Source of the DNA: Aquabacter sp. L1I39
GTDB lineage: Bacteria; Pseudomonadota; Alphaproteobacteria; Rhizobiales; Xanthobacteraceae
Assembly (NCBI RefSeq): GCF_017742835.1
Contig: NZ_CP072392.1
Coordinates: forward strand, 5,022,180 to 5,086,179
Length of the DNA: 64,000 bases
Direction: 5' to 3'
Shown here: positions 29,494 through 39,626 of the stretch, piece by piece
How positions within the stretch are numbered: the first letter of the stretch is position 1
Layout of the letters: every line of letters starts with the position of its first letter
The notes under the pieces: model-generated
What the model saw: the letters and a program-made list of their open reading frames with translations, nothing else
What the model was told of the DNA's origin: nothing
Databases searched by the model: none
Made by a program: the position numbers and the translations under genes

Positions 29494-29605
29494 AGCATGC
29501 GCCGATCAGATGGCGTCGCCATCTGATCGGATCACGCATTTTCTATCAATGGGTTAGAGGGCAATTCACCCATCAGATCGATTCAATCTGATGGATCGCG
29601 CTCTA
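29491..29605. repeat. Palindromic intergenic mosaic element bounded by TAGAGC ... GCTCTA
   Basis: A 115-bp element with inverted ends TAGAGC and GCTCTA. Inside are two strong inverted repeats: 29502-29530 (CCGATCAGATGGC arms around GTC) and 29570-29594 (CCATCAGAT with ATCTGATGG). The two share the ATCTGAT core, so a larger cross-pairing is also possible. The structure resembles the palindromic intergenic mosaic elements known from rhizobia. There is only this copy in the window, so repetition genome-wide is inferred. Confidence 0.75.
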
Positions 29606-29757
29606 GGGCCGCACAAGGGAGGGGGGCATTGCCGTTTGCGAGAGGAGCGCGCGACCTCCTACAGGCAAAGATTGTCTCCTTGATTTCTACACCTTTTCAT
29701 TGGCGTTTTTTTGTGGAGACTCCAGAAACGAGAAAGCTCGCGCGAGGAGGACCTAAA

Positions 29758-30075
29758 ATGGCGGACATCGAAGCCCAGTTCGATCAAGCCATGCTTCAGA
29801 TTTATCAAAGAGCCAAGAAGGAAGCCAAATACCAGGCAAATGACTTCCTCGGAATGCTCATGTCGAACAGGGGCGTCCGTACTGCAAAAACACTGATAAA
29901 TTCTAAGACGGAATCCAGCGGGTACGCAAAACTATCCGAGCTTGGAAGGTTGGACCTGACTGTGGAAGCGCTGGTGACCGAAGACACGAGATGGCATGTT
30001 CTCTTTACGGACGAAGAGCTGGAACGGGCACGCCTGCGGTTGAAAAAATACCGCTATGAGCCAAAGAACTCATGA
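29758..30075 (+). CDS. Orphan small protein, lower-GC gene, probably acquired
   Basis: A 105-residue soluble protein with no recognised domain. The ATG at 29758 has GAGGAGG seven bases upstream, so the gene is well supported; an open frame to 29629 is an extension without a good start. The sequence is mostly helical and charged, with a C-terminal pattern 'SELGRLDLTVEALV', 'WHVLFTDEELERARLRL'. From memory, small orphans with this pattern recur in accessory regions of many bacteria, but I cannot name a function. Base composition is near 50% GC with AAA/ATT-type codons, unlike the GC-rich neighbours, and it lies just after the mosaic repeat, both signs of transfer. Confidence 0.75.
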   Translation: MADIEAQFDQAMLQIYQRAKKEAKYQANDFLGMLMSNRGVRTAKTLINSKTESSGYAKLSELGRLDLTVEALVTEDTRWHVLFTDEELERARLRLKKYRYEPKNS

Positions 30076-30098
30076 TGGCGTGAAGACGCCCCCGATTT

Positions 30099-30123
30099 GC
30101 CGGCCATTGTCTCGCCGGCTTTG
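30099..30123 (+). terminator. Possible terminator of the orphan gene
   Basis: A 6-bp GCCGGC stem (30099-30104 with 30114-30119) around a nine-base loop, followed by TTTGGGGT, 24 bp past the stop. Stem and T-tract are both modest. Confidence 0.4.
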
Positions 30124-30294
30124 GGGTGTTAAGAACGCGCCCTTCAAGAGGACGGCCACGCCGATCCAGCCGACCGGGCCGAGAGCCCGGAGGCCCCCGC
30201 CCGACAGCGCGATGCGCCCTCGGGCGCGATGGGCGTTGGGCGCACCCTCGCGAAACCCCTCTGGCCTTGCGGCCGGAGATCACCGGACGGACCC

Positions 30295-31821
30295 ATGTTC
30301 GACAGCCTTTCCGACCGCCTCGGCGGCATACTCGACAAGCTCAAGCGGCGCGGCGCGCTCACCGAGGCCGACGTCGGGGAAGCCATGCGCGAGGTGCGCC
30401 GCGCCCTGATCGAGGCCGACGTCGCCCTCGACGTGGTGAAGAGCTTCACCGATAAGGTGCGCGAGCGCGCCATCGGTGTCGAGGTGGTCAAGTCCGTGAC
30501 CCCCGGCCAGATGGTGGTGAAGATCGTCAATGACGAGCTCGTCGCCATGCTGGGCTCGGACGCCGATCCCATCGATCTCAACGCCCCCGCCCCCGTGCCG
30601 ATCCTCATGGTCGGCCTCCAGGGCTCGGGCAAGACCACCTCCACCGCCAAGATCGCCAAGCGCCTGACCGAAAAGGGCAAGCGCCGCGTGCTGATGGCCT
30701 CGCTCGACACCCGCCGCCCGGCGGCCATGGAGCAATTGGCGACGCTGGGCTCCCAGGTGGGGGTCGCGACGCTGCCCATCGTGGCCGGCCAGTCGGCGGT
30801 GCAGATCGCCCGCCGCGCCATGGAGGCGGGCCGCTTCGGCAATTACGACGTGGTGATGCTCGACACCGCCGGCCGCGTCACCCTGGACGAGGGGCTGATG
30901 GCGGAGGTGGCCGAGGTGAAGGCCGCCACCGGGCCGCACGAAGTGCTGCTGGTGGCCGACGCCCTCACCGGCCAGGACGCGGTGAACACCGCCAAGGCGT
31001 TCGACGCCCGGGTGGGCCTCACCGGCATCATCCTCACCCGCGCCGACGGCGACGGGCGCGGCGGCGCCGCGCTCTCCATGCGCGCGGTTACCGGCAAGCC
31101 CATCAAGCTGATCGGCACCGGCGAGAAGATGGACGCGCTGGAGGATTTCGATCCCAAGCGCGTGGCCGGCCGCATCCTCGGCATGGGCGACGTGGTCGCC
31201 TTGGTGGAGAAGGCGGTCGAGAATATCGACGTCGAGAAGGCCAAGGCCGTCGCCGAGAAGATGCGCAAGGGCGCCTTCGACCTCGAAGACCTGCGCGACC
31301 AGCTCGGCCAGATGCAGAAGCTCGGCGGCATGTCCGGGCTCATGGGCATGCTGCCCGGCGTCGCCAAGGTGAAGAACCAGATCGCCGCCGCCAATATCGA
31401 CGACAAGGTGTTCCGCCGGCAGGTGGCCATCATCAATTCCATGACCCGCCAGGAGCGGCGGAACCCGAAGGTGCTCGACGCCTCCCGCAAGCGGCGCGTG
31501 GCCGCCGGTTCCGGCACCAAGGTGGAAGAGATCAACCGCCTCTTGAAGATGCATCGCCAGATGGCCGACATGATGAAGGCCATGGGCGGCGCCGCCGGCA
31601 AGCGCGGCCCCATGGCGGGCCTGGCCAACATGTTCGGCCTCGGCGGCGGCGGGGCGCCCTCGCCGGAAATGCTCCAGCAGATGGCCGAGAAGATGCCGGG
31701 CGGTGGCGGTGCCCTGCCGCCCACCATGCCGGGCCTCAAGGGCCTGCCCCCCACCTTCCCCGGCGGGCTTCCCGGCCTGCCGCGCGGCCTTCCAGGTCTT
31801 GGAGGTCCGAAGAAGAAGTGA
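30295..31821 (+). CDS. ffh: Signal recognition particle GTPase Ffh (SRP54)
   Basis: Ffh binds 4.5S RNA and signal sequences of nascent membrane proteins and delivers ribosomes to FtsY. The 508-residue protein has an N helical bundle, the G domain with P-loop GLQGSGKTTS, 'DTRRPAAMEQL', 'LDTAGR' and 'TRADGDGRGGAAL', and a C-terminal Met-rich M domain ('MTRQERRNPKVLDASRKRRVAAGSG'). The tail is Gly/Pro rich. The start MFDSLSDRL was chosen over an upstream in-frame ATG at 30229 because Ffh N-termini begin exactly here. It heads the ffh-rpsP-rimM cluster. Confidence 0.97.
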   Translation: MFDSLSDRLGGILDKLKRRGALTEADVGEAMREVRRALIEADVALDVVKSFTDKVRERAIGVEVVKSVTPGQMVVKIVNDELVAMLGSDADPIDLNAPAPVPILMVGLQGSGKTTSTAKIAKRLTEKGKRRVLMASLDTRRPAAMEQLATLGSQVGVATLPIVAGQSAVQIARRAMEAGRFGNYDVVMLDTAGRVTLDEGLMAEVAEVKAATGPHEVLLVADALTGQDAVNTAKAFDARVGLTGIILTRADGDGRGGAALSMRAVTGKPIKLIGTGEKMDALEDFDPKRVAGRILGMGDVVALVEKAVENIDVEKAKAVAEKMRKGAFDLEDLRDQLGQMQKLGGMSGLMGMLPGVAKVKNQIAAANIDDKVFRRQVAIINSMTRQERRNPKVLDASRKRRVAAGSGTKVEEINRLLKMHRQMADMMKAMGGAAGKRGPMAGLANMFGLGGGGAPSPEMLQQMAEKMPGGGGALPPTMPGLKGLPPTFPGGLPGLPRGLPGLGGPKKK

Positions 31822-31954
31822 CAGCGCGGCACTGCGCACCGTCCCGGCCGGATCCCCGGCCGGCGGAGCGTCGCCTGCGCCTCCACCCCAACCCCGCCGT
31901 CACCCCTCACGAGGCGACGCGGCCTGAAAACTGAAGTCCTGAAAGGAAAGTCCC

Positions 31955-32314
31955 ATGTCCCTGAAGATCCGCCTCGCCCGCGGCGGCGCCAAGAAGCGCC
32001 CCTATTACCGCATCGTCGTCGCCGACGCCCGTTCGCCCCGCGACGGCCGCTTCATCGAGAAGATCGGCACCTACAACCCGCTGATCGCCGGTGAGCGCGT
32101 CACCATCGACGTGGAGAAGGCCAAGGCCTGGCTCGAAAAGGGCGCCCAGCCCACCGACCGCGTGGCCCGCTTCCTCGACGCCCAGGGCCTCATGAAGCGC
32201 GAAGCCCGCAACAACCCGCAGAAGGCCGAGCCCGGCAAGAAGGCCCAGGAGCGCGCTGCCGAGCGGGCCAAGGCCGCCGAAGCCGCCGCCGCTGCCGCCG
32301 CCTCCGCGGAGTGA
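31955..32314 (+). CDS. rpsP: 30S ribosomal protein S16
   Basis: S16 is needed for assembly of the 30S subunit. The 119-residue protein starts [20 protein letters not shown], a diagnostic S16 N-terminus, and carries a lysine/alanine-rich tail ([18 protein letters not shown]) longer than the E. coli form, as is usual in alphaproteobacteria. A GAAAGGAAAG ribosome binding site precedes it. It follows ffh by 133 bp and precedes rimM by 145 bp. Confidence 0.98.
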   Translation: MSLKIRLARGGAKKRPYYRIVVADARSPRDGRFIEKIGTYNPLIAGERVTIDVEKAKAWLEKGAQPTDRVARFLDAQGLMKREARNNPQKAEPGKKAQERAAERAKAAEAAAAAAASAE

Positions 32315-32459
32315 GGCTGGGGGGCGGTCCCCTTCCGGCCGGGACGGCCGGGGCGGTGAGGCCCCTTCCACACCCTGATGCGTGCCGGCTCCGTGGGCCG
32401 GCGCGCTTTCCCTCCCGCCATGGCGGCGGGGAGACCGTTTCCAACTCACAGGGCCAGCC

Positions 32460-33020
32460 ATGACCGACCGTGTTCTCATCGCGCGCATCGGCGCGCCGCA
32501 CGGGGTGCGGGGCGAAGTGCGCCTGTTCGTCTTCGGCGAGGACCCGGAGGCGCTGTTCGACTATCCCCTCACCAATGAGGCCGGCACCCGCACCTTCACG
32601 GTCGCAAGCCTGCGCCCGGCCAAAGACCATTTCGTCGCCCGCCTCAAGGGCGTGGACGACCGCAATGCGGCCGAGACGCTCACCAATACCGATCTGTTCG
32701 TGCCCCGTGACGCCCTGCCGCCAGCGGAGGATGAGGACACCTTCTACCATGCCGACCTGATCGGTCTGCGCGCCGAGGCGCCAGACGGTGCGCCGCTGGG
32801 CACGGTGACCGCCCTGTTCGATTTCGGCGCCGGCGACATCCTGGAATATGCCCCCACGGGCGGAGGCCGGACGCGCCTGGTGCCCTTTACCCGCGCCGCC
32901 GTGCCGGTGGTGGACCTGGCGGCGGGGCGCGTGGTCATCGACCTGCCCGCCGAGATCGAGGGGGAGCCGCAAGGTGGCGCTGAGGGCCCGTCGTCGGACG
33001 CGGCGCCGGACGAGGCCTGA
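32460..33020 (+). CDS. rimM: Ribosome maturation factor RimM
   Basis: RimM binds S19 and helps mature the 30S head. The 186-residue protein begins MTDRVLIARIGAPHGVRGEVR, the RimM N-terminal barrel, and has a PRC-type C-terminal barrel (about residues 95-165, 'YHADLIGLRAE' to 'VVIDLPAEI'). The tail is acidic and probably disordered. The start was chosen at MTDRV, since the longer frame adds unrelated residues. trmD and rplS, which normally follow rimM, are absent; the next gene is convergent and unrelated. Confidence 0.96.
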   Translation: MTDRVLIARIGAPHGVRGEVRLFVFGEDPEALFDYPLTNEAGTRTFTVASLRPAKDHFVARLKGVDDRNAAETLTNTDLFVPRDALPPAEDEDTFYHADLIGLRAEAPDGAPLGTVTALFDFGAGDILEYAPTGGGRTRLVPFTRAAVPVVDLAAGRVVIDLPAEIEGEPQGGAEGPSSDAAPDEA

Positions 33021-33080
33021 GTCCGCCGGCGGGTGCAACGGGGCCCCCGCGATGACCCGGACTGTCAGGCGCGCTTCCTG

Positions 33081-33584
33081 TCAGTGCCCCTTGCCGCCGC
33101 TGATCTTATCGGAGAAGGCGAGCACCAGGCTGGAGCCCACGAACACCACGTGGATGATGACGAGCCAGGTCAGGTAGCTCGGGTCCGCATCCGGCTTCAG
33201 ATTCATGAAGGCCTTCAGCAGCGCAATGGCCGAGATGGCCACGATAGAGGCCAGGAGCTTCTGCTTGAGCCCGGCAAAATCCACCTGCGTCATCCATTCC
33301 GGCCAGTCGGGATGTCCCTTCGGGTCGATCTTGGAGACGAAATTCTCATAGCCCGAGAAGATGACGATCAGCACCAGATTGCCGGTGAAGGTCAGGTCCA
33401 CCAGCGTCAGCACGCCCAGGATGATGTCGCTCTCGGAGGCGCTCACCGCATGGGAGACGAAGTGCAGAAGCTCGTGGCCGAACTTGAACAGCAGCACCAG
33501 CAGCGCCACCACCAGCCCCACATAGAAGGGCGCCATCAGCCAGCGGCTGCGGAACAGCACCTGTTCAAGCGTGCGTTCGAGCAT
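33081..33584 (-). CDS. UPF0114 (YqhA) family integral membrane protein
   Basis: A 167-residue inner-membrane protein with four hydrophobic segments. The sequences 'RSRWLMAPFYVGLVVALLVL', 'LTLVDLTFTGNLVLIVIFSGYENFVS' and 'FMNL' match the UPF0114/YqhA family, whose function is unknown. The start ATG at 33584 (MLERTLEQVLFRSRW) corresponds to the family N-terminus; a TTG three codons upstream is possible. It faces rimM convergently. Confidence 0.9.
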   Translation of the reverse strand: MLERTLEQVLFRSRWLMAPFYVGLVVALLVLLFKFGHELLHFVSHAVSASESDIILGVLTLVDLTFTGNLVLIVIFSGYENFVSKIDPKGHPDWPEWMTQVDFAGLKQKLLASIVAISAIALLKAFMNLKPDADPSYLTWLVIIHVVFVGSSLVLAFSDKISGGKGH

Positions 33585-33639
33585 CGTCCCCAAGCCCCCA
33601 TCATGCCTGCGTGAGGGGTGCCACGGCGAGGCTTGAAAC

Positions 33640-33673
33640 GCAACCGGGGCCGGTCGTCTCCGATCCGGCCCCG
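33640..33673 (-). terminator. Possible terminator of the ABC importer operon
   Basis: A 9-bp perfect stem (CGGGGCCGG at 33645-33653 with CCGGCCCCG at 33665-33673) lies 35 bp beyond the last permease gene. On the minus strand it is followed by GTTGCGTTTC, a weak T-tract. Confidence 0.5.
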
Positions 33674-33707
33674 CTCGCCCTCCCTCCCCCGCTGAGGGGA
33701 TGAGCCC

Positions 33708-34589
33708 TTACTCTTTCACCGCCCCGGTCATGGACGAGACGTAATAGTCCACGAAGAAGGAATAGAGGATCACCACCGGCAGCGAGCCGATGAGCGCGCC
33801 GGCCATGAGGGCCCCCCATTCATAGACGTCGGATCGCACCAATTCGGTGAGCACGCCCACCGGCACCGTCTTGTTCTCCGAGGACTGGATGAAGGTCAGC
33901 GCATAGATGAATTCGTTCCAGGACAAGGTGAAGGAGAAGATGCCCGCCGAGATCAGGCCCGGCACGGAGAGCGGCAGCAGCACCTTGATGAGGATCTGCC
34001 AGCGCGAGGCACCGTCCACCAGGGCGCATTCCTCCAGCTCATAGGGGATGGAGCGGAAATAGCCCATGAGCAGCCAGGTGGAAAAGGGCACCAGGAAGGT
34101 GGGATAGGTGAGGATGAGGGCGAGCTTGGTGTCGTAGATGCCGAGCTTGAACACCATCAGCGCCAGCGGGATGAACAGGATGGAGGGCGGCACCAGATAG
34201 GCCAGGAAGATGCCGAGCCCCACCCAGCGCGAGCCGTGGAAGCGCAGGCGCTCGATGGCATAGGCGGCGAAGACCGAGGCCACCAGCGAGATGAAGGTGG
34301 CGCACACCGAGATCAGCATCGTGTTCCAGAGCCAGCCCGGATAGGAGGTCTCGAACAGGAGATACTTGATGTGCTCCAGCGTCGGCTCCACCACCCAGAG
34401 CGGGGAATAATTGGTGTAATCGGTCAGCTGGTAGTTCGGCTTGATGGCCGTGATCGCCATCCAATAGAACGGAAACAGCAGCACGAAGACGAAGACCAGG
34501 AGCGGCAGGACCACCGTGATCAGGCGCTTCGGCAGGCTGTCCAGATAGCTCATGCCGGTGGAGTTGTCGGTGACGGTCTGATCGTTCAT
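33708..34589 (-). CDS. ABC sugar transporter permease (MalG type)
   Basis: An inner-membrane permease of a binding-protein-dependent importer for sugars or related polyols. The 293-residue protein has six membrane segments and the EAA-type loop that docks onto the ATPase ('ELEECALVDGASRWQILIKVLLPLSVPG', with Ala-x-x-Asp-Gly-Ala core). It is the second of two permeases and begins 64 bp after the MalF-type gene. It is the last gene of an ATPase, binding protein, permease, permease operon. Confidence 0.93.
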   Translation of the reverse strand: MNDQTVTDNSTGMSYLDSLPKRLITVVLPLLVFVFVLLFPFYWMAITAIKPNYQLTDYTNYSPLWVVEPTLEHIKYLLFETSYPGWLWNTMLISVCATFISLVASVFAAYAIERLRFHGSRWVGLGIFLAYLVPPSILFIPLALMVFKLGIYDTKLALILTYPTFLVPFSTWLLMGYFRSIPYELEECALVDGASRWQILIKVLLPLSVPGLISAGIFSFTLSWNEFIYALTFIQSSENKTVPVGVLTELVRSDVYEWGALMAGALIGSLPVVILYSFFVDYYVSSMTGAVKE

Positions 34590-34653
34590 GGCCGGGCCTC
34601 CCGAAGCGGGGGGTGGATCGCGGTGCGGAGCGGGCGGGACAGGAGGGCGCGCA

Positions 34654-35601
34654 TCAGTCGCCCCCGCCCTGCTGCCACTTGCGGCGCTGCAGGCCGAAAT
34701 AGCTGAACAGGATCGCCGCCAGGAGGAAGGGGATCATGGCCACCGCGATGGCCGCGCCCTCGCCCAACTGGCCACCGGGAATGGCCCGCTGGAAGGACAA
34801 GGTCGCCATCAGATGGGTGGCGTTGAGCGGCCCGCCGCGGGTGAGCACATAGATCAGCTGGAAGTCGGTGAAGGTGAACAGCACCGAGAAGGTCATCACC
34901 ACCGCGATGATGGGCGAGAGCATGGGCAAGGTGATGAAGCGGAAGCGCTGCCAGCCGCTCGCCCCGTCGAGCGTTGCCGCCTCGTGCAGCGATTGCGGGA
35001 TGGTCTGGAGGCCCGCCAGGAGCGAGATGGCCACGAACGGAATGCCGCGCCACACATTCGCGGCGATCACCGAGGCGCGGGCATTGGTGGAATCGCCCAG
35101 GAAGTTGATGTTGTGCTCGATGAGCCCGATTTTGATGAGGGCCCAGGAGATGACCGAGAACTGGGCATCGAAGATCCACCAGAAGGCGATGGCGGACAGT
35201 ACCGTGGGCACCACCCACGGCAGCAGGACGATGGCGCGGAAGAAGCTCTTGAACGGCAGATGCTGGTTCAGGAGCAGCGCCAGCCAGAGGCCGAGTGCGA
35301 ATTTCAGGATGGAGGCGGCGGTCGTGTAGAGTACGGTGTTGAACACCGCCAGCCAGAACACGGTGTCCTCCCACATGAACTGGTAGTTCTCCAGTCCGAT
35401 GAACACCCCCTCCCGGCCGATGCGCGTGTCGGTGAAGCCGAGCCACACGCCGAGCCCCAGCGGGTAGGTGAGGAACAACAGCAGGAACACCGCCGCCGGC
35501 AGGAGGAATAGGAGGCCGAGCACATGCCGCCCCTGGCCGATGCCGGCCCACCAGGATCTGCCGGATGCCCGGGGGGCCTCCCGCGCCGCCACGTCTGCCA
35601 T
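34654..35601 (-). CDS. ABC sugar transporter permease (MalF type)
   Basis: The partner permease, 315 residues with about six membrane segments. Its EAA loop reads 'SLHEAATLDGASGWQRFRFITLPML'. A long periplasmic stretch after the first segment ('GFTDTRIGREGVFIGLENYQ') is typical of the MalF side. Together with the MalG-type permease it forms the membrane channel; the substrate cannot be deduced. Confidence 0.93.
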   Translation of the reverse strand: MADVAAREAPRASGRSWWAGIGQGRHVLGLLFLLPAAVFLLLFLTYPLGLGVWLGFTDTRIGREGVFIGLENYQFMWEDTVFWLAVFNTVLYTTAASILKFALGLWLALLLNQHLPFKSFFRAIVLLPWVVPTVLSAIAFWWIFDAQFSVISWALIKIGLIEHNINFLGDSTNARASVIAANVWRGIPFVAISLLAGLQTIPQSLHEAATLDGASGWQRFRFITLPMLSPIIAVVMTFSVLFTFTDFQLIYVLTRGGPLNATHLMATLSFQRAIPGGQLGEGAAIAVAMIPFLLAAILFSYFGLQRRKWQQGGGD

Positions 35602-35752
35602 GAAACCGCCTCTGAAGACTTGAACCGAAAGGAAGGATGAAGGCCCGGGGCGCGCCGTCGCGTCCCGGCTCTGTCAGCCGGCCTGCGCCTCCAGGGGGAG
35701 ACGCATCACGGATGGGGGAGCCGGGCGCCGCACGGGACGCCCGGCCCTGTCC

Positions 35753-37066
35753 TCAGCGATAGATGCGGCTGGCGCGCTGCTCGGCGCGCTTGGCAGCTTC
35801 CTCGGGGGTGCGCTGGCCGGTGGCGGCTTCCGCCACCATGTCCACCACGATCCAGTCCGCCATGGCAGCCGCCGATTGCGGACCGAGCGGGCCGGAATAG
35901 CCGTTCGGCCGCAGGGTCTCGGACGCCCGCGAATAGGGCTTGTGGATCGGGTTGTCGGTCCACACCGGGTTGGAGGCGAAGGCCTTGAGCGTCTGGCAGC
36001 AATAGGCGCTGGCGCCGGTGATCCAGGCGTTCATCTGCGGCGCGTCGAACATGAAGGCCAGATAGGCCTGCGCCGCTTGCGGGAACTTGGAGTATTTGAA
36101 GATGCAGGCAGACGTGGTCTGGTGCAGCTCAATCTCCTTGCCCACCGGGCCGACGGGGAAGTTGGTGGAACGCATGTCGGCGGCCATGTCGGCGAGCTTG
36201 GGATCGTTCTTGGCGCCGTAATAGACCGACACGCCATTGGCGGTGCAGGAGATTTCACCGGCCAGGAAGGCGCGGTTATTGTTCACGTCCAGCCAGCTCT
36301 CGGTGCCGGGGATGAAGGTCTTGTAGAGCTCGGCCACATATTTCAGGGCGGCGACCGTCTCCGGGCTGTTGATGACCACCTTGCCGTTGTCATCCACCAT
36401 CTTGCCGCCGTGGGACCACAGCACCCAATGGCAGAAATTGTTGCCGTCGCCGACGCCATGGCCGAGCGTGAAGCCCATGGGATGGCCCTTGGCTTTGAGC
36501 GCCTTGCCCAGTTCCAGGAACGCCTTGGTGTCCTTCGGGAACTCGCTGAAGCCGGCCTCTTTCATCCAGCTGTCGCGATAGACGACCGCATTGCCGATGG
36601 TCGCCAGCGGCAGGGCGATGAACTTGCCGTCCTTCTTGGCATAGAGGGCGGGCGCCTCATACCAGCCGCCATACTTGCTGCCGAGGGCATTGGCGAGCGG
36701 GGTCACGTCCAGGAGCTTGTCGGGATATTGCTGGGCGTCGTCGAACCACACCCACACGATGTCCGGGCCGGAGCCCACATTTGCGGCCACCGCCGCCTTG
36801 GGACGGATGTCCTCCCAGCTCTCCTTATCGATGCGCACCTCGATGCCGGTGGCCTCGGTGAACTTCTTGGTGTTGGCGAGCCAGGCGTCTTCCTCGCCCT
36901 TCACGAAGGGCGACCAGCGCAGGACGCGCAGCGAGGCGCCCGGCTCCGGCTTGAACTGAGGCATGGCGCCTTGCGCGAAAGCCGGCGTTCCGGCCATGCC
37001 GCCCAAAGCGGCCGCGCCGGCAAGCCCGGCGCCGCTCATGAGAAGATTGCGACGGGAAATATCCAT
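35753..37066 (-). CDS. ABC sugar transporter substrate-binding protein (Tat-exported)
   Basis: A 437-residue periplasmic solute-binding protein of family 1. The N-terminus MDISRRNLLMSGAGLAGAAAL is a twin-arginine signal (SRRNLLM), so it is probably exported folded by Tat. The mature part has the typical 'GPDIVWVWFDDAQQYPDKLLDVTPLA' lobe region. The start at 37066 has GGAGG upstream and is preferred to an ATG seven codons earlier. It lies between the ATPase and permease genes. Confidence 0.93.
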   Translation of the reverse strand: MDISRRNLLMSGAGLAGAAALGGMAGTPAFAQGAMPQFKPEPGASLRVLRWSPFVKGEEDAWLANTKKFTEATGIEVRIDKESWEDIRPKAAVAANVGSGPDIVWVWFDDAQQYPDKLLDVTPLANALGSKYGGWYEAPALYAKKDGKFIALPLATIGNAVVYRDSWMKEAGFSEFPKDTKAFLELGKALKAKGHPMGFTLGHGVGDGNNFCHWVLWSHGGKMVDDNGKVVINSPETVAALKYVAELYKTFIPGTESWLDVNNNRAFLAGEISCTANGVSVYYGAKNDPKLADMAADMRSTNFPVGPVGKEIELHQTTSACIFKYSKFPQAAQAYLAFMFDAPQMNAWITGASAYCCQTLKAFASNPVWTDNPIHKPYSRASETLRPNGYSGPLGPQSAAAMADWIVVDMVAEAATGQRTPEEAAKRAEQRASRIYR

Positions 37067-37147
37067 TTGGCGTTCCTCCGGTGACATCTTGGGGTCACTT
37101 CAAGCGCCGGCCGCTTCGTCTGATGCGAGCGGTCTTTTCGGCACGGT

Positions 37148-38230
<1,083 letters not shown>

Positions 38231-38553
38231 CCGTAAGAGCTCCCTGAGACGTCCTACCCGATCAATCGGCCTTCGGTCTCTCCGCCTTCAGGCGGGGCCA
38301 GGCCTTTCTTTGGACCGCCGGAAACGGTCATTCGTCCACCTTTTGTGGGTCGCCTCCGGTGAGGACCGGACGCGCCGCAGCGGTACGCGAGCGATCATGG
38401 TGTGGCGGCCCGGCTGGATCAAGTGAATTTTAAAACGATTGAACGAGCCATTGAATCCGCCCGCCGGGGCGCTTATCCAGGCAATGACGCCATCCGGCGC
38501 AGATCACCCCTGCCGCCCCCCCCCAACGCCGCCCCCAACGACCGAGCCCCGCC
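38231..38553. promoter_or_regulatory. Divergent control region of the ABC importer and the hydroxyacid dehydrogenase
   Basis: A 323-bp gap between divergent starts. A short AT-rich tract at 38421-38455 stands out from the GC-rich surroundings and contains TAAAACGATTGA (38431-38442). This has the central CG and imperfect symmetry (4 of 6 arm positions) of LacI-type operators, which often control sugar importers. No regulator gene lies nearby and no firm promoter hexamers were found. Confidence 0.35.
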
Positions 38554-39519
38554 ATGACCGCAGCTGACCGCCCCTATCTCCTGACCACCGGCTCTGTGAT
38601 GGACCATGTGGTGGAGCGGCAATTGGCCGAGCATTTCACCCTGGTGGGCGGCATGGACGTGGAGGGCGCCATCGCCGCCCATGGCTCCGAGATCCGCGCC
38701 ATCGCCACCCGCGGCCGCCTGAAGGTGGACGAGGCCATGATGGCCCGCCTGCCCAAGCTGGAGATCGTCTCCAATTTCGGTGTCGGCTATGACACCGTGG
38801 ACGCCGCTGCCGCCGCCCGGCGTGGCGTCATGGTCACCAACACCCCCGAGGTGCTGAACGAAGAGGTGGCCGACCTGACGCTGGGCCTGCTGCTGGCCAC
38901 CGTCCGCGAGATTCCCCAGGCCGACCGCTTCCTGCGCGAAGGCAAGTGGCTGAAGGGGGCCTATCCGCTGGGCCTGACCCTGCGCGACCGCAAGGTGGGC
39001 ATCGTCGGCATGGGCCGCATCGGAAAGGCCATCGCGCGTCGCATCGAGGCGTTCGGCCTGCCCATCTCCTATCACACCCGCACCACGCAGGCGGATCTGC
39101 CCTATCGCCATTATGGCGACCTGGTGGCCATGGCTGGTGACGTGGACACGCTCATCCTCATCCTGCCCGGCGGTCCCTCCACCAGGCACCTCGTCAATGC
39201 GCAGGTGCTGGAGGCGCTGGGTCCCGACGGCATTCTGATCAATGTGGCGCGCGGCACGGTGGTGGACGAGCAGGCGCTTGTCGCCGCGCTGAAGGCGGGC
39301 ACCATCCGCGCCGCCGGCCTCGACGTGTTCGAGGACGAGCCCCACGTGCCGGCCGAGCTGATCGCCATGGACAATGTGGTGCTGCTGCCCCACGTGGGCT
39401 CCTCCACCCACCACACCCGCACCGCCATGGGGCAGCTGGTGGTGGACAACATCCTGTCCTGGTTCGCTGGCAAGGGGCCCCTCACCCCGGTGGCCGAGAC
39501 CCCCTGGCCCAAGGCCTGA
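38554..39519 (+). CDS. D-isomer-specific 2-hydroxyacid dehydrogenase (glyoxylate/hydroxypyruvate reductase-like)
   Basis: A 321-residue NAD(P)H-dependent oxidoreductase. The nucleotide-binding Rossmann motif is GIVGMGRIG (about residues 149-157), and the catalytic triad is R233 (NVARGT), E262 (FEDEP) and H280 (LPHVGSST). 'NFGVGYDTVDAAAAARRGV' is a family signature. Closest known activities are reduction of glyoxylate, hydroxypyruvate or other 2-ketoacids; which one is not determinable here. It is divergent from the sugar importer and may share its control. Confidence 0.9.
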   Translation: MTAADRPYLLTTGSVMDHVVERQLAEHFTLVGGMDVEGAIAAHGSEIRAIATRGRLKVDEAMMARLPKLEIVSNFGVGYDTVDAAAAARRGVMVTNTPEVLNEEVADLTLGLLLATVREIPQADRFLREGKWLKGAYPLGLTLRDRKVGIVGMGRIGKAIARRIEAFGLPISYHTRTTQADLPYRHYGDLVAMAGDVDTLILILPGGPSTRHLVNAQVLEALGPDGILINVARGTVVDEQALVAALKAGTIRAAGLDVFEDEPHVPAELIAMDNVVLLPHVGSSTHHTRTAMGQLVVDNILSWFAGKGPLTPVAETPWPKA

Positions 39520-39626
39520 CACCTGAGGCCTGACGCCCGCGCGCCCGCGCCAAAAAGGCCGGGCGCGAACCTGCAGCGGCACCGCGGCGCCTTCCCCATT
39601 GGGAGGGGCTGGGCTAGCCTTCATCC

